NCBI RefSeq assembly: GCF_000403395.2
Contig: NZ_KE159668.1
Location: 246,280 to 310,279, forward strand
Length of the DNA: 64,000 bases
From: Anaerotruncus sp. G3(2012)
Lineage (GTDB): Bacteria > Bacillota > Clostridia > Oscillospirales > Ruminococcaceae
Direction: 5' to 3'
The position numbers were made by a program, and so were the translations under genes. Below the pieces are notes generated by a model. That model did not search any database. It had not been told where the DNA came from and saw only the letters and a list, made by a program, of their open reading frames with translations. This document shows, piece after piece, positions 25,466-35,127 of this stretch (positions are counted from its first letter, which is position 1; each line of letters opens with the position of its first letter).

Positions 25466-28204
25466 CTACGACTGCCTGCCGCAGCATTTTTTATATTTTT
25501 TCCCGCTTCCGCAGGGGCAGGGGTCGTTGCGTCCCACCTTGCCGGGTTCACGCTTGGCCGGCTGGTTGGGGATGCTCCCGTCGCTCCCGCTTTCAGCAGA
25601 GGGCTTTGCGACCTGCTCGCGCTTAGGCTCTTCATTGGTGCGGAGCTGGATGGTGAACATCAGCCTGACAGTATCCTCCCGAATTGACTCGATCATTGCG
25701 TCGAACATATCAAACCCTTCGATCCGGTATTCAACCACCGGGTCTTTCTGGGCGTAGGAGCGCAGGTACATGCCCCGCTTCAGCTCCTCCATGTCGTCGA
25801 TATGCTGCATCCATTTGGTGTCTACCACCCGCAGCAGGACCACCCGCTCAACCTCCCGCATGATTTCGGGGGTAAACATCTTCTCGCGTGCCTCGTAAAT
25901 CTTCATCGCCCGCTCGTTGAGCATGTCCTTGACCTGTTGGTCAGTCACTTCCGCGAGCTGCTCGGTGGTGAACCGCAGGTCCTGTTCGACCGTCAGCCAG
26001 CCGAGGAAGTAGTCCCGCAGCCCGGTGAGATTCCAGTGGTCGTGGACCTCCTTGTCCACCAGGTAGCGGTCAACCGTATCGTCGATTGTCTCTTTGACCA
26101 TCGTGCGGACAGCGCTGCTCAGGTCCTCGCCGTCGAGCACCTTGGCACGCTGGGAGTAGATGATCTCGCGCTGGCGGTTCATGACGTCATCGAACTGGAG
26201 CACGCTCTTGCGGATGCCGAAGTTGCGCGCCTCGACCTTCATCTGCGCCGACTCGATCGAGTTGGTGAGGATCCGCGCCTCGATCGGCATATCGTCCTCT
26301 GCGCCGAGCATGGTCATCATGTTCTGAATCCGCTCGCCGCCGAACAGCCGCATCAAGTCATCTTCCAGCGACATGAAGAACCGGGTTTCGCCCGGGTCAC
26401 CCTGACGTCCGGCGCGCCCGCGCAGCTGGTTGTCGATCCGGCGGGATTCGTGGCGCTCGGTGCCGATGATGAACAGCCCGCCCGCCTCACGGACCTTTTC
26501 GGCCTCGACGTCGATCACCTTTTTGTGTGCGGCCATGCTCTCGGTGAACAGCTTGCGCGCTGCATTGATCTGCTCATCGTCGGTGTCGGCGAAGCCGGTC
26601 GCCTCGCTGATCACATCATCCTCGTACCCGGCCCGCCGCAGCTCGGCCTTGGCCATGAATTCGGCGTTTCCGCCGAGCATGATGTCGGTGCCGCGGCCCG
26701 CCATGTTGGTTGCGATCGTCACCGCGCCCAGCTTGCCCGCCTGTGCAACGATCTCTGCTTCCTTCTCGTGGTACTTGGCGTTGAGCACCTCGTGTTTGAC
26801 CCCATGCCGGGCGAGCATTTTGGAAAGCAGCTCGGACTTTTCGATCGAGATAGTGCCCACCAGCACCGGCTGGCCCTTTTCGTGGCATTCGATGATCTTT
26901 TCGATCACCGCGTTGAATTTCGCCTGTTCGGTTTTATAGACCACGTCCGCGTGGTCGTGGCGCTGGATCGGCCTGTTGGTCGGGATCTCGATGACATCCA
27001 GCTTGTAAATCTCCATGAACTCATCCGCTTCGGTCTGGGCGGTTCCGGTCATGCCCGAGAGCTTGTTGTACATCCGGAAGAAGTTCTGGAAGGTGATGGT
27101 GGCGAGGGTCTTGCTCTCCCGCTCAACCTTGACCCCTTCCTTTGCCTCGATCGCCTGGTGCAGCCCCTCATTATACCGGCGCCCTAGCATCAGGCGTCCG
27201 GTGAACTCGTCCACGATGATGACCTCATCATCCTTGACCACATAGTCCACATCCCGCTGCATGATCCCATGCGCGCGGATCGCCTGGTTGATGTGGTGCT
27301 GAAGCTGCATGTTGTCCGCATCGGTCAGGTTCTCGATGCCGAAATAAGCCTCCGCCTTTTCAACGCCCGACTGGGTGAGGGTGACCGTCTTGGCCTTCTC
27401 ATCGACGATGTAATCGCCGTCCACATCGTCCTGCTCCTCCTTGTTGTCCTTCTCGGCAACCCGGAAGCATTTGAGGGTGCGGGCGAACTTGTCCGCGCGC
27501 TGGTAAAGGTCGGTGGACTTGTCCCCCTGTCCCGAGATAATCAGCGGGGTGCGCGCCTCATCCACCAGGATCGAGTCAACCTCGTCGACGATCGCGTAGT
27601 AGTGTCCGCGCTGGACCTGCTCACGCTTATAGATAACCATGTTGTCGCGCAGATAGTCGAACCCGAACTCGTTGTTGGTACCATAGGTGATATCGCACCG
27701 ATAGGCGGCGCGGCGCTGGTTGTTGTCCAGCCCGTGGACGATCAGCCCGACACGCAGCCCCAGAAACCGGTAGACCTTGCCCATCCACTCCGAGTCGCGC
27801 TTTGCGAGGTAATCGTTGACGGTGACAATATGCACCCCTTCGCCGGACAGCGCGTTGAGGTAGGCCGGCAGAGTCGCGACAAGCGTTTTGCCTTCACCGG
27901 TGCGCATCTCGGCGATCCGCCCCTGGTGTAGCACAATGCCGCCGATGATCTGCACCGGGAAATGCCGCATCCCCAGAACCCGGTCGGCCGCCTCCCGGCA
28001 GACCGCAAACGCATCCGGCAGGATGTCGTCGAGGGTCTCGCCGTTCGCCAGGCGTTCCTTGAGCGCCGGGGTGCAGGCTTTCAGCTCCTCGTCGCTCATC
28101 GCGCGGTATTTCTCCTCCAGATCAAGCACCTTTTTCTGGATCGGGTAGATCCGTTTCAGCTCCCGTTCCGAATAGGTCCCGAAGATTTTTTGCATAATTC
28201 CCAT
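25466..28204 (-). CDS. secA: Preprotein translocase ATPase SecA
   Basis: 912 residues, full length. Walker A is MRTGEGKT (~100-107) and the DEAD-like box is [16 protein letters not shown]. The preprotein cross-linking, helical scaffold and wing regions are in order, and the C-terminus ends with the SEC-C zinc motif [13 protein letters not shown]. It drives export through SecYEG. The ATG at 28204 follows GAGGTGA. It is transcribed alone from a promoter at 28336-28363. Confidence 0.99.
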   Translation of the reverse strand: MGIMQKIFGTYSERELKRIYPIQKKVLDLEEKYRAMSDEELKACTPALKERLANGETLDDILPDAFAVCREAADRVLGMRHFPVQIIGGIVLHQGRIAEMRTGEGKTLVATLPAYLNALSGEGVHIVTVNDYLAKRDSEWMGKVYRFLGLRVGLIVHGLDNNQRRAAYRCDITYGTNNEFGFDYLRDNMVIYKREQVQRGHYYAIVDEVDSILVDEARTPLIISGQGDKSTDLYQRADKFARTLKCFRVAEKDNKEEQDDVDGDYIVDEKAKTVTLTQSGVEKAEAYFGIENLTDADNMQLQHHINQAIRAHGIMQRDVDYVVKDDEVIIVDEFTGRLMLGRRYNEGLHQAIEAKEGVKVERESKTLATITFQNFFRMYNKLSGMTGTAQTEADEFMEIYKLDVIEIPTNRPIQRHDHADVVYKTEQAKFNAVIEKIIECHEKGQPVLVGTISIEKSELLSKMLARHGVKHEVLNAKYHEKEAEIVAQAGKLGAVTIATNMAGRGTDIMLGGNAEFMAKAELRRAGYEDDVISEATGFADTDDEQINAARKLFTESMAAHKKVIDVEAEKVREAGGLFIIGTERHESRRIDNQLRGRAGRQGDPGETRFFMSLEDDLMRLFGGERIQNMMTMLGAEDDMPIEARILTNSIESAQMKVEARNFGIRKSVLQFDDVMNRQREIIYSQRAKVLDGEDLSSAVRTMVKETIDDTVDRYLVDKEVHDHWNLTGLRDYFLGWLTVEQDLRFTTEQLAEVTDQQVKDMLNERAMKIYEAREKMFTPEIMREVERVVLLRVVDTKWMQHIDDMEELKRGMYLRSYAQKDPVVEYRIEGFDMFDAMIESIREDTVRLMFTIQLRTNEEPKREQVAKPSAESGSDGSIPNQPAKREPGKVGRNDPCPCGSGKKYKKCCGRQS

Positions 28205-28335
28205 TTTGTCACCTCATATGATTCATTGTTCCTGTGCTCCCGCATATTCAGAGCCGTACAATCGAAGTACTTGCCTTTAAGTATTTTGACTATATCAGCA
28301 AAGATAAAACGATCAAAAATTAAGACACCTTAACT

Positions 28336-28363
28336 TATATAGTCTACACTTTGAAACTGTCAA
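28336..28363 (-). promoter_or_regulatory. Promoter of secA
   Basis: On the minus strand TTGACA, 16 bp, TATATA. A second TTGACA directly precedes the first. The leader of about 125 nt is AT-rich; I see no feature in it. Confidence 0.65.
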
Positions 28364-28570
28364 TGTCAAACCCTTTTGGGGAAAACAAGGTAAATAAATT
28401 GTTAAAATCTGCTCATCGTCCCCTATTTAATAAGAAGCTGGGGTTCCAAACATGTGCGGAAGGATGGTTTTCCCGCTTTGCGAATTAGTATTTACCGTTT
28501 TGTATCAAAAAACGCCAAAAGTGGATCGGAATTTACTGTTTAATTTTTAACAAAAACCGGTCCGGAACGC

Positions 28571-28599
28571 TTGATAATTCCAAGGGAAGCTAATATAAT
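28571..28599 (+). promoter_or_regulatory. Promoter of the NifU-like/GGGtGRT operon
   Basis: TTGATA, 17 bp, TATAAT: close to consensus, so strong expression is expected. The rest of the 28205-28646 gap holds only this and the secA promoter. Confidence 0.8.
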
Positions 28600-28646
28600 A
28601 AAAGATAGTCAAGCCCCATGTTCAACAAACCGAAAGGAGTACCGAT

Positions 28647-29339
28647 ATGAACTATTCTCATGAAGTGGAGAGAATGTGCGTTCTCGCCAAAGGACCCAAG
28701 CATGGTCCCGCCCCCATTCCCGAAGAGGGGAAATGGGTAAAAGCCTACCAGATTCCGGACATCTCCGGCCTGACCCACGGTGTGGGCTGGTGCGCACCCC
28801 AGCAGGGCTGCTGCAAGCTGACCCTGAACGTCAAGGAGGGCATTATCGAAGAAGCGCTGGTGGAAACCCTCGGCTGCTCGGGCATGACCCATTCGGCGGC
28901 GATGGCGGGCGAAATCCTCGTCGGCAAAACCCTGCTTGAGGCGCTCAATACCGACCTGGTCTGCGACGCGATCAATGTTGCGATGCGCGAGCTGTTCCTC
29001 CAGATCGTCTACGGACGTACCCAGACCGCCTTCTCCGAAAACGGCCTGCCGATCGGCGCAGGGCTTGAGGACCTCGGAAAGGGCCTGCGTTCGCAGGTTG
29101 GGACCATCTTCTCGACCAATGCAAAGGGTGTGCGCTATCTCGAGATGGCGGAAGGATATATCCTCTCGGTTGCGGTAGACGGCAACGGCGAAGCGATCGG
29201 TTACAAGTTCGTCAAGGTTGGCAAGATGCTCGAGGACATCCGCCACGGCAAAGACCCCAAAGAGGCATTCGAGAGCAATATCGGAACCTATGGCAGATAC
29301 GAGAACGCGCCGAAATATATCGACCCGCGTGAAGAATAA
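28647..29339 (+). CDS. NifU N-terminal-like protein (Fe-S scaffold family)
   Basis: 230 residues. The middle part resembles the N-terminal IscU/NifU scaffold fold: Cys-containing stretches WCAPQQGCC (~49-57), LGCSGM (~76) and the later LVCDAINVAMREL (~112) occur at about the spacing of the three cluster ligands. The protein is longer than IscU (about 125-150), with extra N- and C-terminal segments. It is probably an Fe-S cluster carrier or binder serving its partner gene, which follows after 20 bp. Some databases group it with the GGGtGRT protein. Exact role unknown. Confidence 0.8.
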   Translation: MNYSHEVERMCVLAKGPKHGPAPIPEEGKWVKAYQIPDISGLTHGVGWCAPQQGCCKLTLNVKEGIIEEALVETLGCSGMTHSAAMAGEILVGKTLLEALNTDLVCDAINVAMRELFLQIVYGRTQTAFSENGLPIGAGLEDLGKGLRSQVGTIFSTNAKGVRYLEMAEGYILSVAVDGNGEAIGYKFVKVGKMLEDIRHGKDPKEAFESNIGTYGRYENAPKYIDPREE

Positions 29340-29359
29340 GAGGAGAGGGAGGCAACACA

Positions 29360-30370
29360 ATGGTTAAGTTTGAAGGACAGGAAAGAAGAATGCCCAAGAT
29401 TGAGGCCTGCCTCAAGGAATATGGCATCTCTTCCCTCGAGGATGCAAAAGAGCTTTGCCTTTCGAAAGGCATTGATGTAGAAAAAATCGTCAAAGGTGTA
29501 CAGCCGATCGCGTTTGAAAATGCGGTCTGGGCCTACACCCTCGGCACTGCGGTAGCGATCAAGAAAGGCACTTCCAAGGCAGCGGACGCTTCTGAAGCAA
29601 TCGGGATCGGCCTGCAGGCGTTCTGCGTGCCCGGATCGGTTGCGGAGCAGCGTTCGGTCGGCCTCGGCCACGGCAACCTCGGCGCAATGCTGCTGCGCGA
29701 CGAAACCAAATGCTTCTGCTTCCTCGCGGGGCATGAGTCGTTCGCGGCCGCGGAAGGCGCAATCGGCATCGCCCGCAATGCGAACAAGGCCCGCAAAGAG
29801 CCGCTGCGGGTAATCCTGAACGGGCTCGGCAAGGATGCGGCCTATATCATCTCCCGCATCAACGGGTTCACCTATGTCGAAACCGAGTACGATTTCTCGA
29901 CCGGTGAGCTGAAAGAGGTCCGCACCATCCCCTATTCGGATGGTGAGCGTTCCAAGGTCCGCGTCTACGGCGCAAACGATGTGCTCGAGGGCGTTGCGAT
30001 CATGAAGCATGAGAAGGTGGATGTTTCGATCACCGGCAACTCGACCAACCCGACCCGGTTCCAGCATCTGGTGGCCGGCACCTATAAGAAATGGGCGTTT
30101 GAGAACGATGTGAAATACTTCTCGGTCGCATCGGGCGGCGGCACCGGACGTACCCTGCATCCGGACAACGTCGCAGCCGGCCCGGCTTCCTACGGCCTGA
30201 CTGACTCGATGGGCAGAATGCATGGGGATGCACAGTTTGCAGGTTCGTCCTCTGTCCCGGCGCACGTCGAGATGATGGGCCTGATCGGTATGGGCAACAA
30301 CCCGATGGTCGGCGCAACTGTCGCATGTGCGGTCGCGGTCGAAGAAGCCGCGAAAGCTGGCAAGTTCTGA
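29360..30370 (+). CDS. GGGtGRT family protein
   Basis: 336 residues. It carries the family-defining sequence SGGGTGRTLHPDN at about residue 255-268, and no domain I can link to a known reaction. A glycine-rich loop of this sort could bind a nucleotide or phosphate, but that is guesswork. It is co-transcribed with the NifU-like protein, both with strong ribosome sites and a strong promoter, and the operon ends with a strong terminator. Codon use suggests high expression. Confidence 0.85.
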   Translation: MVKFEGQERRMPKIEACLKEYGISSLEDAKELCLSKGIDVEKIVKGVQPIAFENAVWAYTLGTAVAIKKGTSKAADASEAIGIGLQAFCVPGSVAEQRSVGLGHGNLGAMLLRDETKCFCFLAGHESFAAAEGAIGIARNANKARKEPLRVILNGLGKDAAYIISRINGFTYVETEYDFSTGELKEVRTIPYSDGERSKVRVYGANDVLEGVAIMKHEKVDVSITGNSTNPTRFQHLVAGTYKKWAFENDVKYFSVASGGGTGRTLHPDNVAAGPASYGLTDSMGRMHGDAQFAGSSSVPAHVEMMGLIGMGNNPMVGATVACAVAVEEAAKAGKF

Positions 30371-30386
30371 TTTTAGTCTGCTTGGA

Positions 30387-30415
30387 AAACGGGATGCGAA
30401 CCGCATCCCGTTTTT
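30387..30415. terminator. Terminator of the NifU-like/GGGtGRT operon
   Basis: CGGGATGCG, loop AAC, CGCATCCCG, then TTTTTG, with AAAA before the stem. Confidence 0.9.
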
Positions 30416-30520
30416 GTATCTCTGGGCAGGCGCATAGGTCCTCTGCTTCTGGGCGGATGCCTCTGAGCCTCGGTCTTTTCGATCCCAATATCAAAGCTTA
30501 GCGGTATTTGGAGGGTTCCA

Positions 30521-30877
30521 CTATCTTTCCATAGTATCGTCAATCATGTTTACCTGGGCATCAAAAATCGCCCGATACCGGGTACAGCAATCATCCTCTT
30601 CATCGGTAATGCGAATCGTGCAGGAGACCGTGTCAATAGGCGGGTTAAAGTTAAAATTTTTAGTGATAGAAACAAACTCGTTGTAAAAATGGTATTGCTC
30701 CAGTACCGTGATCAAATCTGCCCGCATACATTCTGTAAAGCTATCTGTATCATCTTTATACCAGCTTGTAAGATATTCTTGCATGGATGATCTCGTCTTA
30801 TCAAAGATTCTTGATTTCTCAATAAAGATGGAGAACTGCTCCGGATGAACAGGAGCGGAATACAGGTTATCTTGCAT
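30521..30877 (-). CDS. Hypothetical 118-residue protein
   Basis: I do not recognise it. The ATG at 30877 follows a strong AGGAGGGG; the longer frame from 30985 is less likely. It has no membrane segment, is acidic, and ends ...RYRAIFDAQVNMIDDTMER with two neighbouring Cys (DDCCTRY). The base composition is more AT-rich than the flanking housekeeping genes, which suggests recent arrival. Confidence 0.65.
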   Translation of the reverse strand: MQDNLYSAPVHPEQFSIFIEKSRIFDKTRSSMQEYLTSWYKDDTDSFTECMRADLITVLEQYHFYNEFVSITKNFNFNPPIDTVSCTIRITDEEDDCCTRYRAIFDAQVNMIDDTMER

Positions 30878-31066
30878 AAAACCCCTCCTAAGCATACAAC
30901 TTTTAATAATTATTCCTGCTTTTATATCATATTTTTTGTCTGTTGTAAAGAAAACTCTGAGGTAAGCCGTATCTGAATGCAGCACCCGTTAAAAAGGAGT
31001 TCTCCCTTTTCAGATTGGTGTTGCCGAACGCGGATTTGCTAAACCATTCGTTAAGATATTCAAAGT

Positions 31067-31096
31067 GGGTAGTCATCCACCAGTGGATGACTACCC
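31067..31096. repeat. Perfect 14-bp inverted repeat
   Basis: GGGTAGTCATCCAC and its inverse are separated by only CA. There is no T tract on either strand, so it may be a weak terminator for the gene at 31120-31455 (minus), or a protein-binding palindrome. Confidence 0.6.
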
Positions 31097-31119
31097 GATA
31101 AACTGGAAATTACTTCTCT

Positions 31120-31455
31120 TTATTCAATCCTAACATTTACTGGCCCTACTGTAAGATTCCCTCCACCCGCTATCGTGTACCACTTGCCTTTTTGCAACTT
31201 GATTTTTTCTGATACACCGGATGTAATGTACCCTATCACATATTCTTCACCCGTCTCAACGTCAGTGAAAACTACGTCTGTATCACAGTCACCGCTTACT
31301 TTTACAGTGCCAAATAGTGGTTGTATTTGCTCTGACTTAACCGGATTTCCTCTGTCTGCAAGTGTGAATGTATGGGCCTTTTGAATATTAGAATAAAAGA
31401 GAATTGCAATTACAAAAATTGCCACCACACATGGAATTATCCATTTTCTTTTCAT
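31120..31455 (-). CDS. Hypothetical 111-residue membrane-anchored or secreted protein
   Basis: Not recognised. A good GGAGG site precedes the ATG. Residues ~5-23 are one hydrophobic segment (IIPCVVAIFVIAILFYS) that may be a signal anchor; the rest is beta-rich (DTDVVFTDVETGEEYVIGYITSG) and should face outside. AT-rich like the gene at 30521. Possibly acquired together with it. Confidence 0.65.
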   Translation of the reverse strand: MKRKWIIPCVVAIFVIAILFYSNIQKAHTFTLADRGNPVKSEQIQPLFGTVKVSGDCDTDVVFTDVETGEEYVIGYITSGVSEKIKLQKGKWYTIAGGGNLTVGPVNVRIE

Positions 31456-31669
31456 TAAAACGCCTCCAGAACTTTCGATTTATCGAGCTGATTATAGCAC
31501 AGGGCATCTGTCATATCAATGTTCCTCTGCAGAAATCGCCGGAGTTATATTCCAACAACACTTATTTCAAAAGGGACAAGGAGTTCTATTGATTGACAAA
31601 AGCAGACTTTCAAGGTAAAATAAACAGATAAAAGATTGTCTGAATTTGGGACAGTGGGAGGACGGCGGA

Positions 31670-32554
31670 TTGCAGATGGTTCGGAGTATGACAGGCTATG
31701 GGCGCGCCCAGCGGATTATAGATGGGCGGGACATCACGGTGGAAATCAAATCGGTCAACCACCGTTTTCTGGAATTCACTGCCCGTGTCCCCCGCGGATG
31801 CGGTTATCTGGAAGAAAAACTGAAAAGCTATATGCAGGGCAGGGCTTCGCGCGGCAAGGTGGAGGTTGGCGTCCAGATTCAGACGGTAGAAGCGGCCAAC
31901 ACGGTTGTAGAGGTCAATCAGGAACTGGCGGGGGCGTATATCCACGCCCTGCGGGAGCTCGGCAAACAGTATGGGCTTACCGACGACCTTTCGGTTTCGT
32001 CGATCTCCCGTTTTTCAGAGATTTTTACCGTCCGCCGCGCGCCGGAGGACGAGGATGCGGTCTGGGAAGCGGTGCAGGCAGTGACCGGGGAGGCCGCCGA
32101 ACGGTTCCTGCGGATGCGGGAACTGGAAGGAGAAAAGCTCCAGGACGACCTGCTCGACCGGCTTTCGCAGATTGAGCAGCGGGTCGGGCTGGTTGAGGAG
32201 CAGTCCCCGCGCACCCTTGCGGCCTACCGGGAGCGGCTGACCGCGAAAATCAGCGAGGTGCTCGACGACCGGCAGATCGACGAAGCGCGGATCCTGACCG
32301 AGGCGGCTGTGTTTGCCGACCGGATTGCGGTGGACGAAGAAACGGTGCGGCTGCGCAGCCATATTGCGCAGTTCCGCGGGATTCTGGGGCAGGGCGGCGC
32401 CGTCGGGCGGAAGTTGGACTTCCTGGTGCAGGAGATCAACCGGGAAGCCAATACCATCGGGAGCAAGGCGCAGGATGTCGAAGTAGCCCGGCTTGTGGTC
32501 GAGATCAAAAGCGACATCGAAAAGATACGGGAGCAGATTCAGAACATCGAATAA
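31670..32554 (+). CDS. YicC/YloC family endoribonuclease
   Basis: 294 residues from TTG at 31670, 8 bp after GGGAGG; ATG at 31676 is the alternative. The N-terminus MVRSMTGYGRA, and the C-terminal QEINREANTIGSK block, are diagnostic for this family, whose members are RNA endonucleases. It opens the conserved array yicC-remA-gmk-rpoZ, as in many Firmicutes. 12 bp separate it from remA. Confidence 0.93.
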   Translation: MQMVRSMTGYGRAQRIIDGRDITVEIKSVNHRFLEFTARVPRGCGYLEEKLKSYMQGRASRGKVEVGVQIQTVEAANTVVEVNQELAGAYIHALRELGKQYGLTDDLSVSSISRFSEIFTVRRAPEDEDAVWEAVQAVTGEAAERFLRMRELEGEKLQDDLLDRLSQIEQRVGLVEEQSPRTLAAYRERLTAKISEVLDDRQIDEARILTEAAVFADRIAVDEETVRLRSHIAQFRGILGQGGAVGRKLDFLVQEINREANTIGSKAQDVEVARLVVEIKSDIEKIREQIQNIE

Positions 32555-32566
32555 GGGGTAGCTTGT

Positions 32567-32836
32567 ATGAAACTGATCAATATAGGCTTTGGCAACATGG
32601 TTTGCGCAAACCGGCTGGTGGCGATTGTCAGCCCGGAATCCGCCCCGATCAAGCGGATCATCCAGGATGCGCGGGAACGCGGTTCGCTGGTGGACGCAAC
32701 CTATGGGCGGCGCACCCGGGCGGTGATTATTACCGATTCGGACCACGTGATCCTCTCGGCAGTGCAGCCCGAGACCGTTGCAAACCGGCTGGTGGATGAC
32801 GAGGATGATGAGGAAGAGGTCGATGATGATGCGTAA
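32567..32836 (+). CDS. remA: RemA-like DNA-binding regulator (DUF370)
   Basis: 89 residues. The RemA core is clear: [24 protein letters not shown] and [13 protein letters not shown]. In Bacillus RemA activates matrix and osmoprotection genes by wrapping DNA as an oligomeric ring. This copy carries a strongly acidic C-terminal tail (about 13 residues, nearly all Asp/Glu) that may temper DNA binding. The tail's GAT codons overlap the ATG triplets that start gmk. Confidence 0.93.
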   Translation: MKLINIGFGNMVCANRLVAIVSPESAPIKRIIQDARERGSLVDATYGRRTRAVIITDSDHVILSAVQPETVANRLVDDEDDEEEVDDDA

Positions 32837-33437
32837 AGGGCTGCTGATCGTGTATTCCGGTCCGTCCGGCGTGGGCAAGGGGAGCATCCTCGGCCCGTAT
32901 TTGAAGGAACATCCGGAAGCGGTGCTTTCGGTTTCAATGACCACCCGCGCCCCGCGCCCGGGAGAAACCGACGGGGTGGAATACCATTTTGTGACCCGGG
33001 AGCAGTTTGAATCGGAGATCGCCGCGGGCGGCCTGCTCGAATATGCACAGTATAGCGGGAACTATTACGGCACCCCGCACCGGATGGTTGAGGAACAGCG
33101 TGCACAGGGCCGGGATGTAGTGCTCGAAATCGAGGTGCAGGGGGCGGCGCATATCCGCAAGGTCTGTCCGGACGCGGTATTCATCTTTGTGATGCCCCCT
33201 TCCTATGAGACGCTGGAAAACCGCCTTTCCGGACGCGGCACCGAACCGCCCGAGGTGGTGCAGCGGCGTTTGGAAGCCGCGCGCACCGAGCTGCGCTGTG
33301 CGGCCGAATATGATTACATCATTGTCAACGATGATCTGGAAGAGGCACGTGCGCGTCTGGGCGCGGTGATTATCGCCGCCAGATGTGAGGCCCGCCGGAT
33401 GAAAAATATGATAGATAAGGTGGAACAGAACGTATGA
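32823..33437 (+). CDS. gmk: Guanylate kinase
   Basis: 204 residues. The P-loop GPSGVGKGS lies at ~12-20, followed by the GMP-binding region ([17 protein letters not shown]). Converts GMP to GDP. The start is ambiguous because three ATG codons lie in a row (32823, 32826, 32829) inside the end of remA; the AGAGGT site best serves the second or third. The overlap implies translational coupling. Confidence 0.96.
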   Translation: MMMRKGLLIVYSGPSGVGKGSILGPYLKEHPEAVLSVSMTTRAPRPGETDGVEYHFVTREQFESEIAAGGLLEYAQYSGNYYGTPHRMVEEQRAQGRDVVLEIEVQGAAHIRKVCPDAVFIFVMPPSYETLENRLSGRGTEPPEVVQRRLEAARTELRCAAEYDYIIVNDDLEEARARLGAVIIAARCEARRMKNMIDKVEQNV

Positions 33438-33649
33438 ATATGCTCAGACCCTCGATGGCTTCGATGCTCAAACCGGGCGACAACTACTACGCATTTGTAG
33501 TTGCGGTGGCAAAACACGCCCGCGAGCTGGCGCAGGAGGCCGAGGATTCGCATGAGATCATGGAGGAAAAGCCGGTGAAGAAGTCTGTGGAGGATTTTTC
33601 CGCTGGAAAGTTCCGTATGGGCGAGGTCCATCAGGAGATCGACCAATAA
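33434..33649 (+). CDS. rpoZ: RNA polymerase omega subunit
   Basis: 71 residues, overlapping gmk by 4 bp. It has the omega core (MLRPSMASML, NYYAFVVAVAKHARELA). Position between gmk and coaBC is the usual one. It promotes assembly of RNA polymerase. Confidence 0.9.
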   Translation: MNMLRPSMASMLKPGDNYYAFVVAVAKHARELAQEAEDSHEIMEEKPVKKSVEDFSAGKFRMGEVHQEIDQ

Positions 33650-33655
33650 GCAGAC

Positions 33656-33684
33656 GGCCCTGTAAGATTACAGGGCCTGTTTTT
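33656..33684 (+). terminator. Intra-operon terminator/attenuator
   Basis: GGCCCTGTA, loop AGAT, TACAGGGCC, then TGTTTTTT. It lies 7 bp after rpoZ and 20 bp before coaBC, so it probably lowers read-through into coaBC. Confidence 0.8.
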
Positions 33685-33704
33685 TCAGACAGGGGGAATC
33701 TGTT

Positions 33705-34907
33705 TTGTTCGACGGAAAAACCATCGTGCTGGGGGTGTCCGGGGGGATCGCGGCGTATAAAGCGGCGCAGCTTGCGAGCGACCTTGGCAAAACCGGCGCG
33801 GATGTGCATGTCATCATGACCCGCAATGCAACCGAATTTGTCTCGCCCATGACCTTCGAGACGCTGGTCAACAATCGGGTGGCGGTGGACACCTTTGACA
33901 GAGGTTTTGAATATAACGTTGAGCATGTTGCGCTGGCGAAAAAGGCGGACGTGTTCCTGATTGCGCCCGCAACCGCGAACGTGATCGCGAAGATGGCAGC
34001 CGGAATCGCTGACGATATGCTTACCACAACCGTGTTGGCTGCGCGGTGCCCGAAGATCGTCGCGCCCGCGATGAACACCGGGATGTATGACAACCCGGTG
34101 ACCCAGCGCAACCTGCAAACCCTGCGGGCGTTTGGGGTGGCGGTGGTTGAGCCGGAGAGCGGGTATCTTGCCTGCGGGGATACCGGGCGCGGGCGGCTGG
34201 CGGAGGAAGGCGCCCTGCTGGAAGCGGTGCGGGATGCGCTGACCCCCAAGGATTTGGCGGGACTTTCGGTGCTGGTGACCGCCGGGCCAACCCGAGAGGC
34301 GATCGACCCGGTACGGTATATCACCAACCATTCGACCGGGAAGATGGGCTACGAAGTCGCGGCGGCGGCGAAGCGGCGGGGCGCATCGGTCACGCTGGTG
34401 AGCGGTCCGACCAGCCTGAAACCGCCCTACGGGGTCACATTTGTCCCGGTCCATACGGCGCAGGAGATGTTCGATGAGGTGACCTCCCGTGCATCCGCCC
34501 AGCAGATGGTTGTAAAATGCGCGGCAGTGGCGGACTACCGCCCGGCAACAACCGCAGAGGACAAGATCAAAAAACAGGATGGGGAGATGCAGATTGCGCT
34601 GACACGAACGCGGGACATCCTCGGCTGGCTGGGGGAACACCGTGTGCCCGGGCAGGTACTCTGCGGGTTTTCGATGGAAACGCGGGATATGGTGGAAAAC
34701 AGCGCTGCCAAGCTGGAAAAAAAGCGGGTGGATATGATCGTCGCGAACAACCTCAAGGAGGCCGGCGCGGGATTTGGCACCGAAACCAACATTGTCACCA
34801 TCCTGACCAAAGCGGGCGCGGAGCCGCTGCCGATCATGGGCAAAGATCAGGTCGCGGATGAGGTTCTGACCCGTCTGCTTGCCCTGCGTACAGAGACTGG
34901 GCCCTGA
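33705..34907 (+). CDS. coaBC: Phosphopantothenoylcysteine decarboxylase / phosphopantothenate--cysteine ligase
   Basis: 400 residues, start TTG at 33705 after AGGGGG. The CoaC half begins VLGVSGGIAAYKAA and has APAMNTGMYDNP; the CoaB half begins near residue 185 (VLVTAGPTREAIDPVRYITNHSTGKMG) with KCAAVADYRP. Makes 4'-phosphopantetheine on the route to coenzyme A. The TTG start and preceding terminator suggest modest expression. Confidence 0.97.
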   Translation: MFDGKTIVLGVSGGIAAYKAAQLASDLGKTGADVHVIMTRNATEFVSPMTFETLVNNRVAVDTFDRGFEYNVEHVALAKKADVFLIAPATANVIAKMAAGIADDMLTTTVLAARCPKIVAPAMNTGMYDNPVTQRNLQTLRAFGVAVVEPESGYLACGDTGRGRLAEEGALLEAVRDALTPKDLAGLSVLVTAGPTREAIDPVRYITNHSTGKMGYEVAAAAKRRGASVTLVSGPTSLKPPYGVTFVPVHTAQEMFDEVTSRASAQQMVVKCAAVADYRPATTAEDKIKKQDGEMQIALTRTRDILGWLGEHRVPGQVLCGFSMETRDMVENSAAKLEKKRVDMIVANNLKEAGAGFGTETNIVTILTKAGAEPLPIMGKDQVADEVLTRLLALRTETGP

Positions 34908-35045
34908 TTCCAAACTTCGTATCTTTTCCGGAGGAAGAGCGCTTTTTCTCCCGCAGAAAATACCTGATTGCTGCCGCGGCATCAAGGCTCTGTCCCTTGC
35001 CCCATGATTTTTTGAAAAAATCCAGCAATACGCTTATTCTCTTTC

Positions 35046-35103
35046 AAACCAAAAGTTTCGTCCACCTTTTCAAAGGTGGCGGGGTCGAGGGGCAGGGCCC
35101 CCG
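35046..35103 (+). repeat. Intergenic repeat copy (ACCAAAAGTTTCG family)
   Basis: AACCAAAAGTTTCGTCCACC followed by a TTTTCAAAGGTGG palindrome arm and GCGGGGTCGAGGGGCAGGGC. It matches 42826-42870 and, less closely, 18791-18850. It sits immediately before priA. The rest of the 34908-35127 gap looks like degraded copies. Confidence 0.75.
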
Positions 35104-35127
35104 GCCCTATAGCAGAGGAGGTCAGGA

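Noticed and set aside
25802-27187. 461-residue plus-strand ORF within secA
   Set aside because: Antisense shadow of secA; no motif or start signal.
33558-34985. 475-residue minus-strand ORF opposite coaBC
   Set aside because: Shadow of a well-defined coaBC gene.
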